Shown here: one piece after another, positions 40,669 to 49,396 of the stretch
How the letters are laid out: each line of letters starts with the position of its first letter
Position numbering within the stretch: position 1 is the first letter of the stretch
Source: Oscillospiraceae bacterium
GTDB taxonomy: Bacteria; Bacillota; Clostridia; Oscillospirales; Ruminococcaceae
Assembly (NCBI GenBank): GCA_015067215.1
Contig: SVMW01000001.1
Span: 1-64,000 of the forward strand
Length of the DNA: 64,000 bases
Direction of reading: 5' to 3'
Made by a program: the position numbers and the translations under genes
Notes under the pieces: generated by a model
What the model was told of the DNA's origin: nothing
Database searches by the model: none
The model's input: only the letters and a program-made list of their open reading frames with translations

Positions 40669-41005
40669 GTTTCAACAGAGTTTTCAACAAACTGCAGTTT
40701 AAAACCCCTTCCTATTGTTAAAAACTGCCCCGAATGTTGAAAACTTAAAGTTTTTTGTTGAAAACTTTGAGATATTACAAACTGTAATTCAAAAAAATTA
40801 TCATGGTGAAAATATCTTCACACAATGTTCATATTTTGCCTAAATACCTGCATTTTGGCAGTTTTGAGTTTTCAACATGCTGTGGAAAACTGTGTTTAAA
40901 ACTTTACAATCAGTAATTCTGCCTTTTCTTTTTTTGATTATTCCAGCCTGTTTCGGCAGTTATTTTATGCATTATTATCCCATTTAAACAGTATGGTGTT
41001 GAAAA
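40669..41005. promoter_or_regulatory. Cluster of DnaA-box-like 9-mers, region 1
   Basis: TTTTCAACA or its complement at 40681, 40735, 40756, 40869 and 40997; GTTTCAACA at 40669; TTTTCCACA (complement) at 40881, which fits the DnaA box consensus TTWTNCACA. The 527-base gap between the divergent QueG-like and Mrp genes is otherwise AT-rich and empty. Confidence 0.5.
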
Positions 41006-41081
41006 ATAATTTAAAAGGTGTATACTATTTAAAGGTATTGTTTTATATAATATTAATCTACGGTTAAGGAGAATATATATA

Positions 41082-41912
41082 ATGAGTGAATGTACACATG
41101 ACTGCAGCAGCTGCTCCAGCAACTGTTCAGAAAGAACTGCACCTCAGAAAGACAAACTTAACGAACTTTCCAGCGTTAAGAAGGTTATTGGTGTTATAAG
41201 CGGCAAAGGCGGCGTTGGCAAAAGCCTTGTAACAAGTATGCTTGCTGTTTTAAGCCAGAGAAACGGCTACAACACAGCTGTGCTTGACGCTGACGTTACA
41301 GGCCCGTCCATCGGCCAGACTTTCGGCGTGCACAAAAAAGTGCTTGGCAACGAAGTTGGCATGCTGCCAAACATTAGCAAAACAGGCATTCAGCTTATGA
41401 CTGCAAACTTTATGCTTAAGGAAGAAACAGACCCTGTTGTATGGCGCGGTCCTGTTATCGCAGGCGTTATCAAACAGTTCTGGACAGAAGTTATCTGGAA
41501 CGATGTAGACTTTATGTTTATCGACATGCCTCCGGGAACAGGTGACGTTCCGCTTACAGTTTACCAGTCAATCCCTGTTGACGGAATTATCATTGTTGCT
41601 TCCCCACAGGAACTTGTTGGCATGATTGTTGAAAAAGCTGTTAAGATGGCAAACATGATGAATGTGCCTATTCTTGGTATTGTTGAAAACATGAGCTATG
41701 TGAAATGCCCTGACTGCGGCAAGAAAATTTATGTTTTCGGCGAAAGCAAAGTTAAGGAAACAGCAGACAAATATAACCTGCCTGTACTTGCACAGATTCC
41801 AATTGACCCACAGCTTGCAAAAAATTGCGACCAGGGTGTAATTGAACTGTTTGAAGGCGATTATATGGACTCAGCATTTGCTGAAGTTGAAAAACTTTTG
41901 AGCGAAAAATAA
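41082..41912 (+). CDS. Mrp/NBP35-family Fe-S carrier ATPase
   Basis: A 276-residue P-loop ATPase that carries Fe-S clusters. It has an N-terminal Cys-rich stretch (CTHDCSSCSSNC), a deviant Walker A GKGGVGKS near 42, DADVTGPSIGQ, MPPGTGDVPLT and the CPDC pair near 212 that bridges a cluster between subunits. GGAGA precedes the ATG. It is a single gene with its own terminator. Confidence 0.93.
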   Translation: MSECTHDCSSCSSNCSERTAPQKDKLNELSSVKKVIGVISGKGGVGKSLVTSMLAVLSQRNGYNTAVLDADVTGPSIGQTFGVHKKVLGNEVGMLPNISKTGIQLMTANFMLKEETDPVVWRGPVIAGVIKQFWTEVIWNDVDFMFIDMPPGTGDVPLTVYQSIPVDGIIIVASPQELVGMIVEKAVKMANMMNVPILGIVENMSYVKCPDCGKKIYVFGESKVKETADKYNLPVLAQIPIDPQLAKNCDQGVIELFEGDYMDSAFAEVEKLLSEK

Positions 41913-41925
41913 TACAGAACAAAAG

Positions 41926-41960
41926 AAAGACGATGTCAGAAAAGCGACATCGTCTTTTTT
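41926..41960 (+). terminator. Terminator of the mrp-like gene
   Basis: AAAGACGATGTC-8 bases-GACATCGTCTTT followed by TTTATT. Confidence 0.92.
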
Positions 41961-42085
41961 ATTATGTATTTTTTACGGGACGTACATGAGCCATCCCTTG
42001 CAAAACATACAGCATATATTTGTATATGTGATATTTATATTCAGTGCACCTGCAGTGAGCACTCATATGCCTGATTTGTTCACCA

Positions 42086-42171
42086 CAGCAAGCCTGTTTT
42101 CGCAATTCCAGGCGAAATGGGCGCTGCCTGCCTCAGCGGCAGTTTTGGTCACTTTTGCTGCCAAAAGTGAC
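42086..42171. repeat. Two-copy intergenic element, copy B
   Basis: Shares both blocks with 207-356 but without the 65-base insert. It ends in GTCACTTTT-GCTGCC-AAAAGTGAC (42148-42171), where the second pair has changed from G-C to T-A relative to copy A while staying paired. A nearby stem CTTTCTTTAAAGAAAG follows at about 42197-42212. Confidence 0.7.
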
Positions 42172-42223
42172 GTCCGAAGGACAAACATTCTTTGATACTT
42201 TCTTTAAAGAAAGCACATACCGC

Positions 42224-42742
42224 CTACACCCACCGTGGGCTGTCAGATATAACCGCCTGTCCTTTTTCAAGGCTTTTTGCCACATCAATTGTGCGCTGGT
42301 TGCGGCTGCCTTTAAACTTTAAGTCCATGCTTTTTTCGCTTTCGATAAACGGCCCGTCAATGAGGATATCCACCTGCTGCAGCAGTTTGTATTTGTCGTC
42401 AGCCGTATCTTTTACAAGTGCTTCATACAGATATCCTGTAAAGGCACAGATTTCATATCCCAGCTTTTTGAGTTCCGCTGACAGCACTGCAAATTCCTTT
42501 GGCTGACAGAAAGGGTCGCCGCCTGACAGGGTAACCCCTTTAATCATAGGGTTTTTCTTTATCATTGCAATAATTTCTGCCACGGTGTAGTCGGTGCCTG
42601 TGCCGAAAGGATGGGTTTCGGGGTTGTGACAGCCTTTGCAGTTGTGTACACAGCCCTGGGCAAAAATTACAAAACGGAAGCCCGGGCCGTCGGTGATGCT
42701 GTTTTTGTTGAAACCTGCTATATTGAGAGATGTATTTTCCAT
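42224..42742 (-). CDS. nrdG: Anaerobic ribonucleotide reductase-activating protein
   Basis: A 172-residue radical-SAM activase. Seen: the cluster motif CVHNCKGC near residue 31, preceded by DGPGFRFVIFAQG; SGGDPF in the middle (SAM binding); and ILIDGPFIESEK near the C-terminus. It generates the glycyl radical on NrdD under anaerobic conditions. The ATG at 42742 with AAGGTGG replaces an upstream GTG. nrdD is not beside it here, so the partner is encoded elsewhere. Confidence 0.92.
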   Translation of the reverse strand: MENTSLNIAGFNKNSITDGPGFRFVIFAQGCVHNCKGCHNPETHPFGTGTDYTVAEIIAMIKKNPMIKGVTLSGGDPFCQPKEFAVLSAELKKLGYEICAFTGYLYEALVKDTADDKYKLLQQVDILIDGPFIESEKSMDLKFKGSRNQRTIDVAKSLEKGQAVISDSPRWV

Positions 42743-42760
42743 ATTATCCACCTTAAAGGG

Positions 42761-43429
42761 TTATTTTTTGCCGTATACGGCAAGGACTGTTTTTACAATG
42801 CCGCAAAGCACAATAAAAACCGCAATTACCGCCATACATATTGCATAGAAAAATTCCAGCGGAAACATATTTATCATTATGCTTACCGCAGGGTCAAGCA
42901 GCCACAGGTCGTTGGTAAAAAACACCTTGTGGAAGCCTATCCAGAACTTCTGGAAGTTGGTGATTATCATTATGCCAAGTGCCGCCACCACCAGCACAAG
43001 CCCCACTGCCACATATTTATATTTACGGTTCAATGTTGCCATTGCCGCCTTTGCGCCGTCCTTTTTAAGCACAAATGCGGTCATTGCTGCAACAGCTGCC
43101 CCAAGGGCAGAAGCGATGTATATAACGCCCAGATATAAATTTTTAACATCAATCATATGCAGTTTTTCCCGCTGGTCAAAGATTTCTCTCTGCACACCTT
43201 TTACCTCGTACTGCATATCAAGATTCTCCCTGCCTCCTGCCATGTAGGACAGCAAACCGTCGGTAACCGCCATAAGGTCGTCCTTTGCAATGCCGATATA
43301 CTCTGCTGTGTCAAGCTTGTCGTACTGACGGCTGAAAAACGGACGGAACTGGCTTACCCCGATTACGCTGAACATTAACAGCGCCACAAAGGTAAAGGGA
43401 AGAATAAGGTTGTAAAAAAGTTTTTTCAT
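42761..43429 (-). CDS. TIGR01906-family (DUF1461) membrane protein
   Basis: A 222-residue membrane protein with four helices: one at about 5-28, then after an extracellular segment three more (about 100-122, 140-162, 195-215). The family signature FHKVFFTNDLWLLDPAVSIMINMFP is complete, as is the GLLSYMAGG segment near 60. Function is unknown. It lies 18 bases upstream of nrdG on the same strand. Confidence 0.85.
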   Translation of the reverse strand: MKKLFYNLILPFTFVALLMFSVIGVSQFRPFFSRQYDKLDTAEYIGIAKDDLMAVTDGLLSYMAGGRENLDMQYEVKGVQREIFDQREKLHMIDVKNLYLGVIYIASALGAAVAAMTAFVLKKDGAKAAMATLNRKYKYVAVGLVLVVAALGIMIITNFQKFWIGFHKVFFTNDLWLLDPAVSIMINMFPLEFFYAICMAVIAVFIVLCGIVKTVLAVYGKK

Positions 43430-43545
43430 ATAGGCCTCGTAAATTAAGTTTGTACAGTTATAAGAATAACACTAAACTACCTTGAGTGCAATATAAAACG
43501 GAACAGCCGGTTCCGCTGTAAATCATATACGCTTTCCGCATACAG

Positions 43546-43584
43546 AAAACCACCGCCCCAAACAGAAAACGGAGCGGTGGTTTT
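43546..43584 (-). terminator. Terminator of the liv operon
   Basis: AAAACCACCGC and GCGGTGGTTTT pair over 11 bases with a 17-base interior; T-rich on the right, and CTG then T-poor on the minus side. It lies 30 bases after livF. Confidence 0.75.
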
Positions 43585-43613
43585 TTATGTATTGAGGTTT
43601 AGTTATTGCAAGA

Positions 43614-44315
43614 TTAAGCGCCGCCAAGGTAAGCTTTTTTGATTTCATCACTTTCCTTAAGCTCTTCCCCTGTGCCTGTGAGAACCACACGGCCGCTTTC
43701 CAGAACATATGCTCTGTCAGCAATGGAAAGTGCCATTTCGGCGTTCTGTTCAACAAGAAGAATTGTTGTGCCCATTTTGTGGAATTCCTTGATGATGTCA
43801 AAGATGCCCTGTACCAGAATTGGTGCAAGACCCATTGAAGGTTCGTCGAGGATAAGCAGGTCCGGGTGACTCATCATAGCACGGCCCATAGCCAGCATCT
43901 GCTGCTCGCCGCCCGACAAAGTGCCTGCAACCTGATTTTCACGTTCTTTAAGGCGTGGAAAATGGTTGTAAACGCTTTCAAGGTCTGCTGCCATATCATC
44001 GCCTTTTGTATAAGCACCCATCTCCAGATTTTCCTTAACAGTCATCTGTAAAAAGATGCGGCGGCCTTCCGGCACATGGGCAAGACCTTTGGAAACCAGC
44101 TTGTAAGCTTCCACTTTGCCGATATCTTCGCCTTTAAACACAATATGACCTGTTTTGGAGCGGAGAAGACCTGATATTGTTTTGAGAATGGTGGATTTAC
44201 CCGCGCCGTTTGCACCGATAAGGGAAACAATTTCTCCTTCGTGAACTTCAAAGGAAACATCCTTTATGGCGTGGATTTGTCCGTAGTAAACATTTATATT
44301 TTCAACTTTAAGCAT
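43614..44315 (-). CDS. livF: Branched-chain amino acid ABC transporter, ATP-binding protein LivF
   Basis: A 233-residue ATPase: Walker A GANGAGKSTIL, signature LSGGEQQML, Walker B LLILDEPSMGLAP, and a switch His replaced as usual in this subgroup by the QNAEMAL segment. With LivG it powers uptake of leucine, isoleucine and valine. It starts 4 bases after the livG stop. Confidence 0.94.
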   Translation of the reverse strand: MLKVENINVYYGQIHAIKDVSFEVHEGEIVSLIGANGAGKSTILKTISGLLRSKTGHIVFKGEDIGKVEAYKLVSKGLAHVPEGRRIFLQMTVKENLEMGAYTKGDDMAADLESVYNHFPRLKERENQVAGTLSGGEQQMLAMGRAMMSHPDLLILDEPSMGLAPILVQGIFDIIKEFHKMGTTILLVEQNAEMALSIADRAYVLESGRVVLTGTGEELKESDEIKKAYLGGA

Positions 44316-44318
44316 TTG

Positions 44319-45164
44319 TTATTCCGCCTTTTTACCAAGATAAGCTTCGATAACCTTAGGGTTAGCCTTGATTTCTGCAGGTGTGCCCTTTGCGATGATT
44401 TCGCCGTAGTTGAGAACGCAGATACCTTCACAGATACCCATAACAAGGTTCATATCGTGCTCGATAAGCATAATTGCAATCTGGAATTCGTCACGGATGC
44501 GACGGATGTTTTCCATGAGTTCGGCTGTTTCACTTGGGTTCATGCCTGCAGCAGGTTCGTCAAGAAGAAGAATGTGCGGGTTGGTTGCCAGGGCACGCAC
44601 AATTTCCAGTCTTCTCTGTGCGCCGTAAGGCAGGCTGCCTGCTTCGTGGTGACGCAGATCTGCCATGCCAAAGAAGTCAAGAAGTTCCTTTGCCTTGTCG
44701 TAGGCCTGTTTTTCGGTCTGTTTGTAGCCAAAACCGTGAGTGATGGAGGAAACAAAGTTTGTGTGCAGCTGGTTGTGCATACCGATTTTAACGTTGTCCA
44801 TAACACTCATTTTGCCGAACAGACGAATGTTCTGGAATGTACGGGCAATACCCATTTTGCTAACCTGGTCGCAGCTTTTGCCCTTTGTGTCGTAGCCGTC
44901 CAGCAGAATTGTGCCGCGGGTTGGCTGATAAACGTTGGTCAAAAGGTTAAAAACCGTGGTTTTGCCTGCACCGTTAGGGCCGATAAGACCGCAGATTTCG
45001 GTTGGACCGATAGCAAGGTTTAAGTTGTTAACAGCGGTGAGACCGCCAAAGTCGATGCCAAGCTGATGTGTCTGCAGCACAGGTGGCTTGTGCATATCTT
45101 CGATTGGAACAATAGAATGGCTCGGAAGGGGAACCATAATTCTGTCAGGAGCTTTTACTGCCAT
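44319..45164 (-). CDS. livG: Branched-chain amino acid ABC transporter, ATP-binding protein LivG
   Basis: A 281-residue ATPase with an extra N-terminal stretch of about 25 residues before the domain. Seen: Walker A GPNGAGKTTVF, RTFQNIRLF (LivG-specific), the signature as LPYGAQRRLEI, Walker B LLLDEPAAGMNP and the switch IEHDMNLVM. Start set by AAGGAGG. Confidence 0.94.
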   Translation of the reverse strand: MAVKAPDRIMVPLPSHSIVPIEDMHKPPVLQTHQLGIDFGGLTAVNNLNLAIGPTEICGLIGPNGAGKTTVFNLLTNVYQPTRGTILLDGYDTKGKSCDQVSKMGIARTFQNIRLFGKMSVMDNVKIGMHNQLHTNFVSSITHGFGYKQTEKQAYDKAKELLDFFGMADLRHHEAGSLPYGAQRRLEIVRALATNPHILLLDEPAAGMNPSETAELMENIRRIRDEFQIAIMLIEHDMNLVMGICEGICVLNYGEIIAKGTPAEIKANPKVIEAYLGKKAE

Positions 45165-45165
45165 A

Positions 45166-46176
45166 TTATTTTTCCTCCTTCTTTACTTTTTTTGCCGCAA
45201 GTGTGTTTTTAACAAACTGCACAGGTGAATATTTGGCAATGAGCAGTTTGAGTTTTTCGTTGGATGTACCAAGCATCATTACGATAAGCACGATTGCATA
45301 GATAAGCATGCGGTAGTCCTGCAGTGAACGGAGCATTTCCGGAATAACTGCAATGAGTGCACCTGCGATAACGCTGCCGCGCACAGAACCGATGCCGCCC
45401 AGAACAACCATAACAAGAATTTCGATAGACTTGTTGTAGTCAAATGTGCCTGCGTTAATGATGGAGTAGTTGTGGCTGTACAAAACGCCTGCCATGCCTG
45501 CAAAGAAAGCGGCAAGGGCAAAAACCATAAGTTTGTATTTTGTTGCGTTGATACCCACGCTGGTTGCAGCGATGGTGTTGTCACGCAAGGCCTGAATTGC
45601 ACGGCCGTGTTTTGATTTGGCAAGGTTGTTGATTACAAAAAGTGTAAGGAACACCAGAATGATGCCGTATGTAAAGGACGCGTCCTGAGGTACCCCTTTG
45701 AGACCGGAAGGACCGCCTGTAAAGTCGAGGTTGATGATGATGCTTCGGAGAATTTCACCGAATGCAAGGGTAACGATGGCAAGATAGTCACCTTTGAGGC
45801 GCAGAACAACCACGCAAACCAAAGCGCCGAACATTGCGCCAACAATGCCGCCTGCCAGCATGGAAAGCGGAAAACGCACCATAACAGGAAGGTTCGGGAA
45901 CATATTTTTCATAAATATGGACAAAAGACCGCCTGTGTAGGCACCGATGGACATAAATGCGGCGTGGCCGAGGGACAATTCGCCAAGGAAACCGATAACA
46001 AGGTTTAATGATACTGCAAGTGTCACATTAACACAGATTGGCACAAGCAAGCTTTGCATATGTCTTGTTGCGTTGCCTGTGGCAACCATAACTGTAACTA
46101 CAATATAAAACAATGCAACTATGGCATAGGTTATCAAGTTGTTTACAGTACTTTTTCTGAGTTTTGTCTTTTTCAT
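45166..46176 (-). CDS. livM: Branched-chain amino acid ABC transporter permease LivM
   Basis: About 336 residues, eight to ten membrane helices. The family blocks are present: LNLVIGFLGELSLGHAAFMSIGAYT, RLKGDYLAIVTLAFGEILR and VVLGGIGSVRGSVIAGAL. ATG 46176 with AGGTG upstream is preferred over a GTG at 46185. The start follows the livH stop directly. Confidence 0.93.
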   Translation of the reverse strand: MKKTKLRKSTVNNLITYAIVALFYIVVTVMVATGNATRHMQSLLVPICVNVTLAVSLNLVIGFLGELSLGHAAFMSIGAYTGGLLSIFMKNMFPNLPVMVRFPLSMLAGGIVGAMFGALVCVVVLRLKGDYLAIVTLAFGEILRSIIINLDFTGGPSGLKGVPQDASFTYGIILVFLTLFVINNLAKSKHGRAIQALRDNTIAATSVGINATKYKLMVFALAAFFAGMAGVLYSHNYSIINAGTFDYNKSIEILVMVVLGGIGSVRGSVIAGALIAVIPEMLRSLQDYRMLIYAIVLIVMMLGTSNEKLKLLIAKYSPVQFVKNTLAAKKVKKEEK

Positions 46177-46185
46177 ACTGAACAC

Positions 46186-47061
46186 CTATACCTTTTCGTT
46201 GATTTTTTTGCCAAGCAGGCCTGTAGGCTTGAGGCAGAGAACAAGAACCAGCACGCCAAAAACGATAGCGTCGGAAAGTTCTGTGGAGATGTAAGCTTTT
46301 GCAAGGTTTTCGATAACGCCAAGGAGAATGCCGCCAAGCATAGCACCCGGGATTGAACCGATACCGCCGAAAACAGCAGCTACGAAAGCCTTGATACCAG
46401 GCATTGAACCTGAATAAGGGCCGATAAAGCCGTATGTTGCACCAAAGAACACGCCTGCAACGGAAGCAAGGGCAGAACCGATTGCAAATGTGATGGTGAT
46501 TGTGCGGTTAACACTGATACCCATAAGTTCAGCTGCATCACGGTCTTCACTCACTGCGCGCATTGCCTTACCAATCTTTGTTTTGTTGATAAACAGTGTA
46601 AGACCAATCATAATAACAAATGTAACAGCAAGTGTCATAATGCTTTCGCCGTTGATGGTCAGCTCGCCAAAATGCATTGGTTCCATTGTGATGATTTTTG
46701 GGAAACTTTTCTGTGTTGAACCGAAGATGAGCAGCGCAAGGGACTGCAGAAAGTAGGAAACACCGATTGCTGTGATGAGAACTGAAAGCGGTGGGGAGGA
46801 GCGCAGAGGTTTATATGCAATTCTTTCAATAAGAACGCCCATAACCACGCACACAATCACGCTGAGTCCAACACAAGCCACAACCGGCAAGCCCATGCTG
46901 TTGGCAGCAACGATAACGGTGAAAGCACCCACCATAATAACGTCACCGTGTGCAAAGTTGAGCATCTTTGCAATGCCGTATACCATTGTATAACCAAGGG
47001 CTATCAGGGCATAGATACTGCCCAGACTTAAACCGCTGATAAGGTTGGAAAGAAAATTCAT
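46186..47061 (-). CDS. livH: Branched-chain amino acid ABC transporter permease LivH
   Basis: A 291-residue permease: SGLSLGSIYALIALGYTMVYGI near the N-terminus, LNFAHGDVIMVGAF, the EAA-like AVSEDRDAAELMGISVNR, and FVAAVFGGIGSIPGAMLGGILLG. It forms the channel with LivM. Confidence 0.94.
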   Translation of the reverse strand: MNFLSNLISGLSLGSIYALIALGYTMVYGIAKMLNFAHGDVIMVGAFTVIVAANSMGLPVVACVGLSVIVCVVMGVLIERIAYKPLRSSPPLSVLITAIGVSYFLQSLALLIFGSTQKSFPKIITMEPMHFGELTINGESIMTLAVTFVIMIGLTLFINKTKIGKAMRAVSEDRDAAELMGISVNRTITITFAIGSALASVAGVFFGATYGFIGPYSGSMPGIKAFVAAVFGGIGSIPGAMLGGILLGVIENLAKAYISTELSDAIVFGVLVLVLCLKPTGLLGKKINEKV

Positions 47062-47087
47062 AATAAACTCCGTTTTTATAAGACGGC

Positions 47088-47120
47088 ATTTTCGGACAGA
47101 TAGAAAATCTGCCCGAAAAT
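47088..47120 (-). other. Intercistronic hairpin between livK and livH
   Basis: ATTTTCGG-A-CAGAT pairs with ATCTG-C-CCGAAAAT around AGAAA. No U-tract follows on the transcript. It probably protects the livK message or reduces read-through, giving more binding protein than permease. Confidence 0.6.
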
Positions 47121-47169
47121 ACCTGTTTTTTATATTACACTTTAGGAAGATAACTTTTTATCTTTAAAA

Positions 47170-48342
47170 TCATTTAACGTTGTCGTAGGAAACGTAAACG
47201 CCGTCAACGATAACAACAGCTGTTGCGTTTTTGTCTGGTTCGCCTTCTGGTGTCCACTGCATTGTACCTGTTGTACCAACAACTGTGATTTCTGTCATAG
47301 CTTTAATCATTTTTTCGTTGAATTCAGGGTCGTCAGGGTTTGTGTCTGCGTGTTTCATAGCTTCAACGATTGCGTATACAGCGTCGTATGCGTCTGCTGC
47401 AAACTGGTCAGGTGTGTAGCCGTAGTCAGCTTTGAATGCTGCTGTGAAGGATTTTGTAGGTTCTGTTTCGCTGTCTGCTGCGAATGGTGTAAGGAGCATA
47501 ACGCCTTCTGTAAGTGGGAGGTTGTCTGCACCGATTTTTTCAAGGATACCGTCAAGACCGTCGCAGCCGAAGAATGTTACGTCGAGACCAACTTTGTCAG
47601 CCTGTGTGATGATGTATGCTGCTTCCTGTGCGTAGATTGGGAGGAAGAGAAGGTCAGCGCCGGAATCTTTAACTGCCTGAAGCTGTACAGAGAAGTCTGT
47701 GTTGGACTGGTCTGTAAATGCCTGTTCTGTTACAACATTGAGGCCGTTTTCTGCTGCTGTTGCAACAAAGGAGTTTCTGAGACCGTTGGAGTAGTCGTTG
47801 GATTTGTCATAGATAATTGCAACTTTTTCGCCAACTGCGTTGTCTTTGATAAAGTTTGCTGCGTAAAGGCCCTGTGCGGAGTCTTCGAAACAAACGCGGA
47901 AGCAGTTGTCGTACTGTGTACATTCAAGCTGTGAGCCGGATGGTGTAAGGAGAAGCATGCCGTCTTTAACTGCTTCTTCTGTCATTGCGATACAAGCACC
48001 GGATGTTGTGCCGCCAAGTGTAACGTCCATACCGTCGTCATAAAGTGTTGCGTAAGCCTGAACTGCCTGTGCGCCGTCAGCCTGGTCGTCTTCAACTCTT
48101 GCTACAACTGTCCAGCCGTTAACGCCGCCAGCTGCATTGATTTCTTTTGCTGCAAGTTCAGCACCCTGTTTAACGCTTGTGCCGTATGTTGCATAGTCGC
48201 CTGTAAGTGGGCCTGTGCCGCCGATAAGGAGAACTTTTTCTGTTTCTGTGCCTTCGCCTTCAGTTGCAGGTGCGGAGGAACATGCGGTCATTGTGCTGAC
48301 GAGCATTGCTGCTGCTAAAAATAATGCTAAAAACTTTTTCAT
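47170..48342 (-). CDS. livK: Branched-chain amino acid-binding lipoprotein LivK
   Basis: A 390-residue type I periplasmic-binding-fold lipoprotein. Its signal peptide ends in a lipobox (AAAMLVSTMTAC, Cys at 21). The mature part shows IGGTGPLTGDYATYG, KEINAAGGVNGW, VEDDQADGAQAVQAY and FAADAYDAVYAI as in LivK proteins. It is the first gene of livKHMGF, 108 bases ahead of livH. Codon use looks more biased (GTT, GCT, CTG) than in neighbours, fitting high expression. Confidence 0.95.
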   Translation of the reverse strand: MKKFLALFLAAAMLVSTMTACSSAPATEGEGTETEKVLLIGGTGPLTGDYATYGTSVKQGAELAAKEINAAGGVNGWTVVARVEDDQADGAQAVQAYATLYDDGMDVTLGGTTSGACIAMTEEAVKDGMLLLTPSGSQLECTQYDNCFRVCFEDSAQGLYAANFIKDNAVGEKVAIIYDKSNDYSNGLRNSFVATAAENGLNVVTEQAFTDQSNTDFSVQLQAVKDSGADLLFLPIYAQEAAYIITQADKVGLDVTFFGCDGLDGILEKIGADNLPLTEGVMLLTPFAADSETEPTKSFTAAFKADYGYTPDQFAADAYDAVYAIVEAMKHADTNPDDPEFNEKMIKAMTEITVVGTTGTMQWTPEGEPDKNATAVVIVDGVYVSYDNVK

Positions 48343-48426
48343 AACTAATACCTCTTATAATAAAAATTTTTAATTCTTGAAATTTTATCTGTTCCTGAGT
48401 TCCGGATTCTCAGAAAGCAGATTATA

Positions 48427-48452
48427 TATACAGCGGCCGTGCCGCTTTATAC
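48427..48452. promoter_or_regulatory. Palindrome upstream of livK
   Basis: TATA-C-AGCGGC-CGT-GCCGCT-T-TATA, adjacent to a TATATAAT stretch that could be the livK -10. It could be an operator over the promoter; I see no good -35. Confidence 0.4.
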
Positions 48453-48461
48453 CAAAAAATT

Positions 48462-48496
48462 AAGCTGTGCCCGATGGAACCAAGCACAGCCTTTTG
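48462..48496 (-). terminator. Terminator of the small membrane protein gene
   Basis: AAGCTGTGC and GCACAGCCTT pair around a 14-base loop; on the minus strand TTAATTTTTTGG follows. It lies about 20 bases after the stop. Confidence 0.8.
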
Positions 48497-48516
48497 CCTT
48501 TTATATTGTGCAAAAC

Positions 48517-48783
48517 CTAGTTTGCCAAAACCAGCCTGTTTCCTTTAAATATCCTGTTGTCTGCCATAATAATAATGCGGCTAATAAGGGAAATTATTGC
48601 AACACTAATAAGAACGCCGAGAGCGCCCTGCATTGCCATTAGACAAACAAAAATAAAAGTGCATACTGCACACAATGTTGCAGAATGCACCAGACAAGCT
48701 TTTTTTGCACAGGAAGCAGCCTCAGACTGATTAGCAGCCTGATTGTTATAACTATAAACATCAGTAAACAATGTTGTCATCAT
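48517..48783 (-). CDS. Small membrane protein of unknown function
   Basis: An 88-residue protein with a polar N-terminus (about 1-30, SYNNQAANQSEAASC) and two membrane helices (about 32-52 and 55-75), ending DNRIFKGNRLVLAN. Not recognised. The start is set by AAAGGAAG before two ATGs; the longer frame is rejected. It has a consensus promoter at 48815-48843 and its own terminator, so it is a real transcript. Confidence 0.65.
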   Translation of the reverse strand: MMTTLFTDVYSYNNQAANQSEAASCAKKACLVHSATLCAVCTFIFVCLMAMQGALGVLISVAIISLISRIIIMADNRIFKGNRLVLAN

Positions 48784-48814
48784 AACCTGTACTTCCTTTC
48801 GTAATGATATTATG

Positions 48815-48843
48815 ATTATAAATCTGCAAAATGGAAAAGTCAA
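48815..48843 (-). promoter_or_regulatory. Promoter of the small membrane protein gene
   Basis: Minus strand TTGACT (48843-48838), 17 bases, TATAAT (48820-48815). The AT-rich stretch 48845-49050 beyond it shows nothing. Confidence 0.75.
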
Positions 48844-49054
48844 CAATTATTAACAAATTTTGAACTTTATTGTAAATTACTACAAATCGGTACATTTTTG
48901 GTGCAGTTTTTTTGCATTTTGCACAACAAAATTGTTTCATAAATGGATTTTTGTTGCCCTTGAAACGTTTCCATATATGTTGTTTTTTACTTTTTGGTGT
49001 GATTTTCAAAAGGTTTCAGGTGCATTTTATAACAATATTTATGCATAAAAACAC

Positions 49055-49086
49055 AAAAGACGGGTGGTTATGAACTCCCGTCTTTT
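49055..49086 (-). terminator. Terminator of the broken XRE gene
   Basis: AAAAGACGGG-12 bases-CCCGTCTTTT; T-rich on both sides. It abuts the regulator stop codon. Confidence 0.85.
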
Positions 49087-49295
49087 TATTCTTCCTCTGT
49101 AAAACACACAACATCATTCGGGGTGCAGTCTAATATACGGCACAGTTTTTCAAGGGTGACAAGTGTGATGTTATTATTCTTTTTAAGTCCGTCAAGGGTT
49201 TTGTTGTCGATGCCTGATTTTATAAGACGATACTGCGAAACACCCTTTTATTCCATTGTGCGCCATAATGGGCTGTAATCTATAATGACAATCAC
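49086..49295 (-). pseudogene. XRE regulator inactivated by a nonsense codon
   Basis: One frame on the minus strand reads, from a GTG at 49295, VIVIIDYSPLWRTME, then TAA at 49250-49248, then KGVSQYRLIKSGIDNKTL and ITLVTLEKLCRILDCTPNDVV to a normal stop at 49086. Without the stop this is a short Cro-type regulator of about 69 residues; the TAA stands where related proteins have Lys (AAA). There is no good restart codon before the helix-turn-helix. The terminator and the divergent partner remain, so the damage looks recent. Confidence 0.8.
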
Positions 49296-49344
49296 CACCT
49301 CTGAGTTTATGTTATTATGATAAACACAATCAGAGAAAATAAAT

Positions 49345-49374
49345 ATTGTGGAGATATTCACAATGTGCTATTAT
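49345..49374 (+). promoter_or_regulatory. Promoter/operator of the second small protein
   Basis: TTGTGG (49346-49351), 17 bases, TATTAT (49369-49374). The inverted repeat ATTGTG-8-CACAAT (49345-49364) overlaps the -35 and spacer, a natural site for the lost XRE repressor. Confidence 0.6.
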
Positions 49375-49396
49375 AAAACAAAAAGGAGTTTTATAT

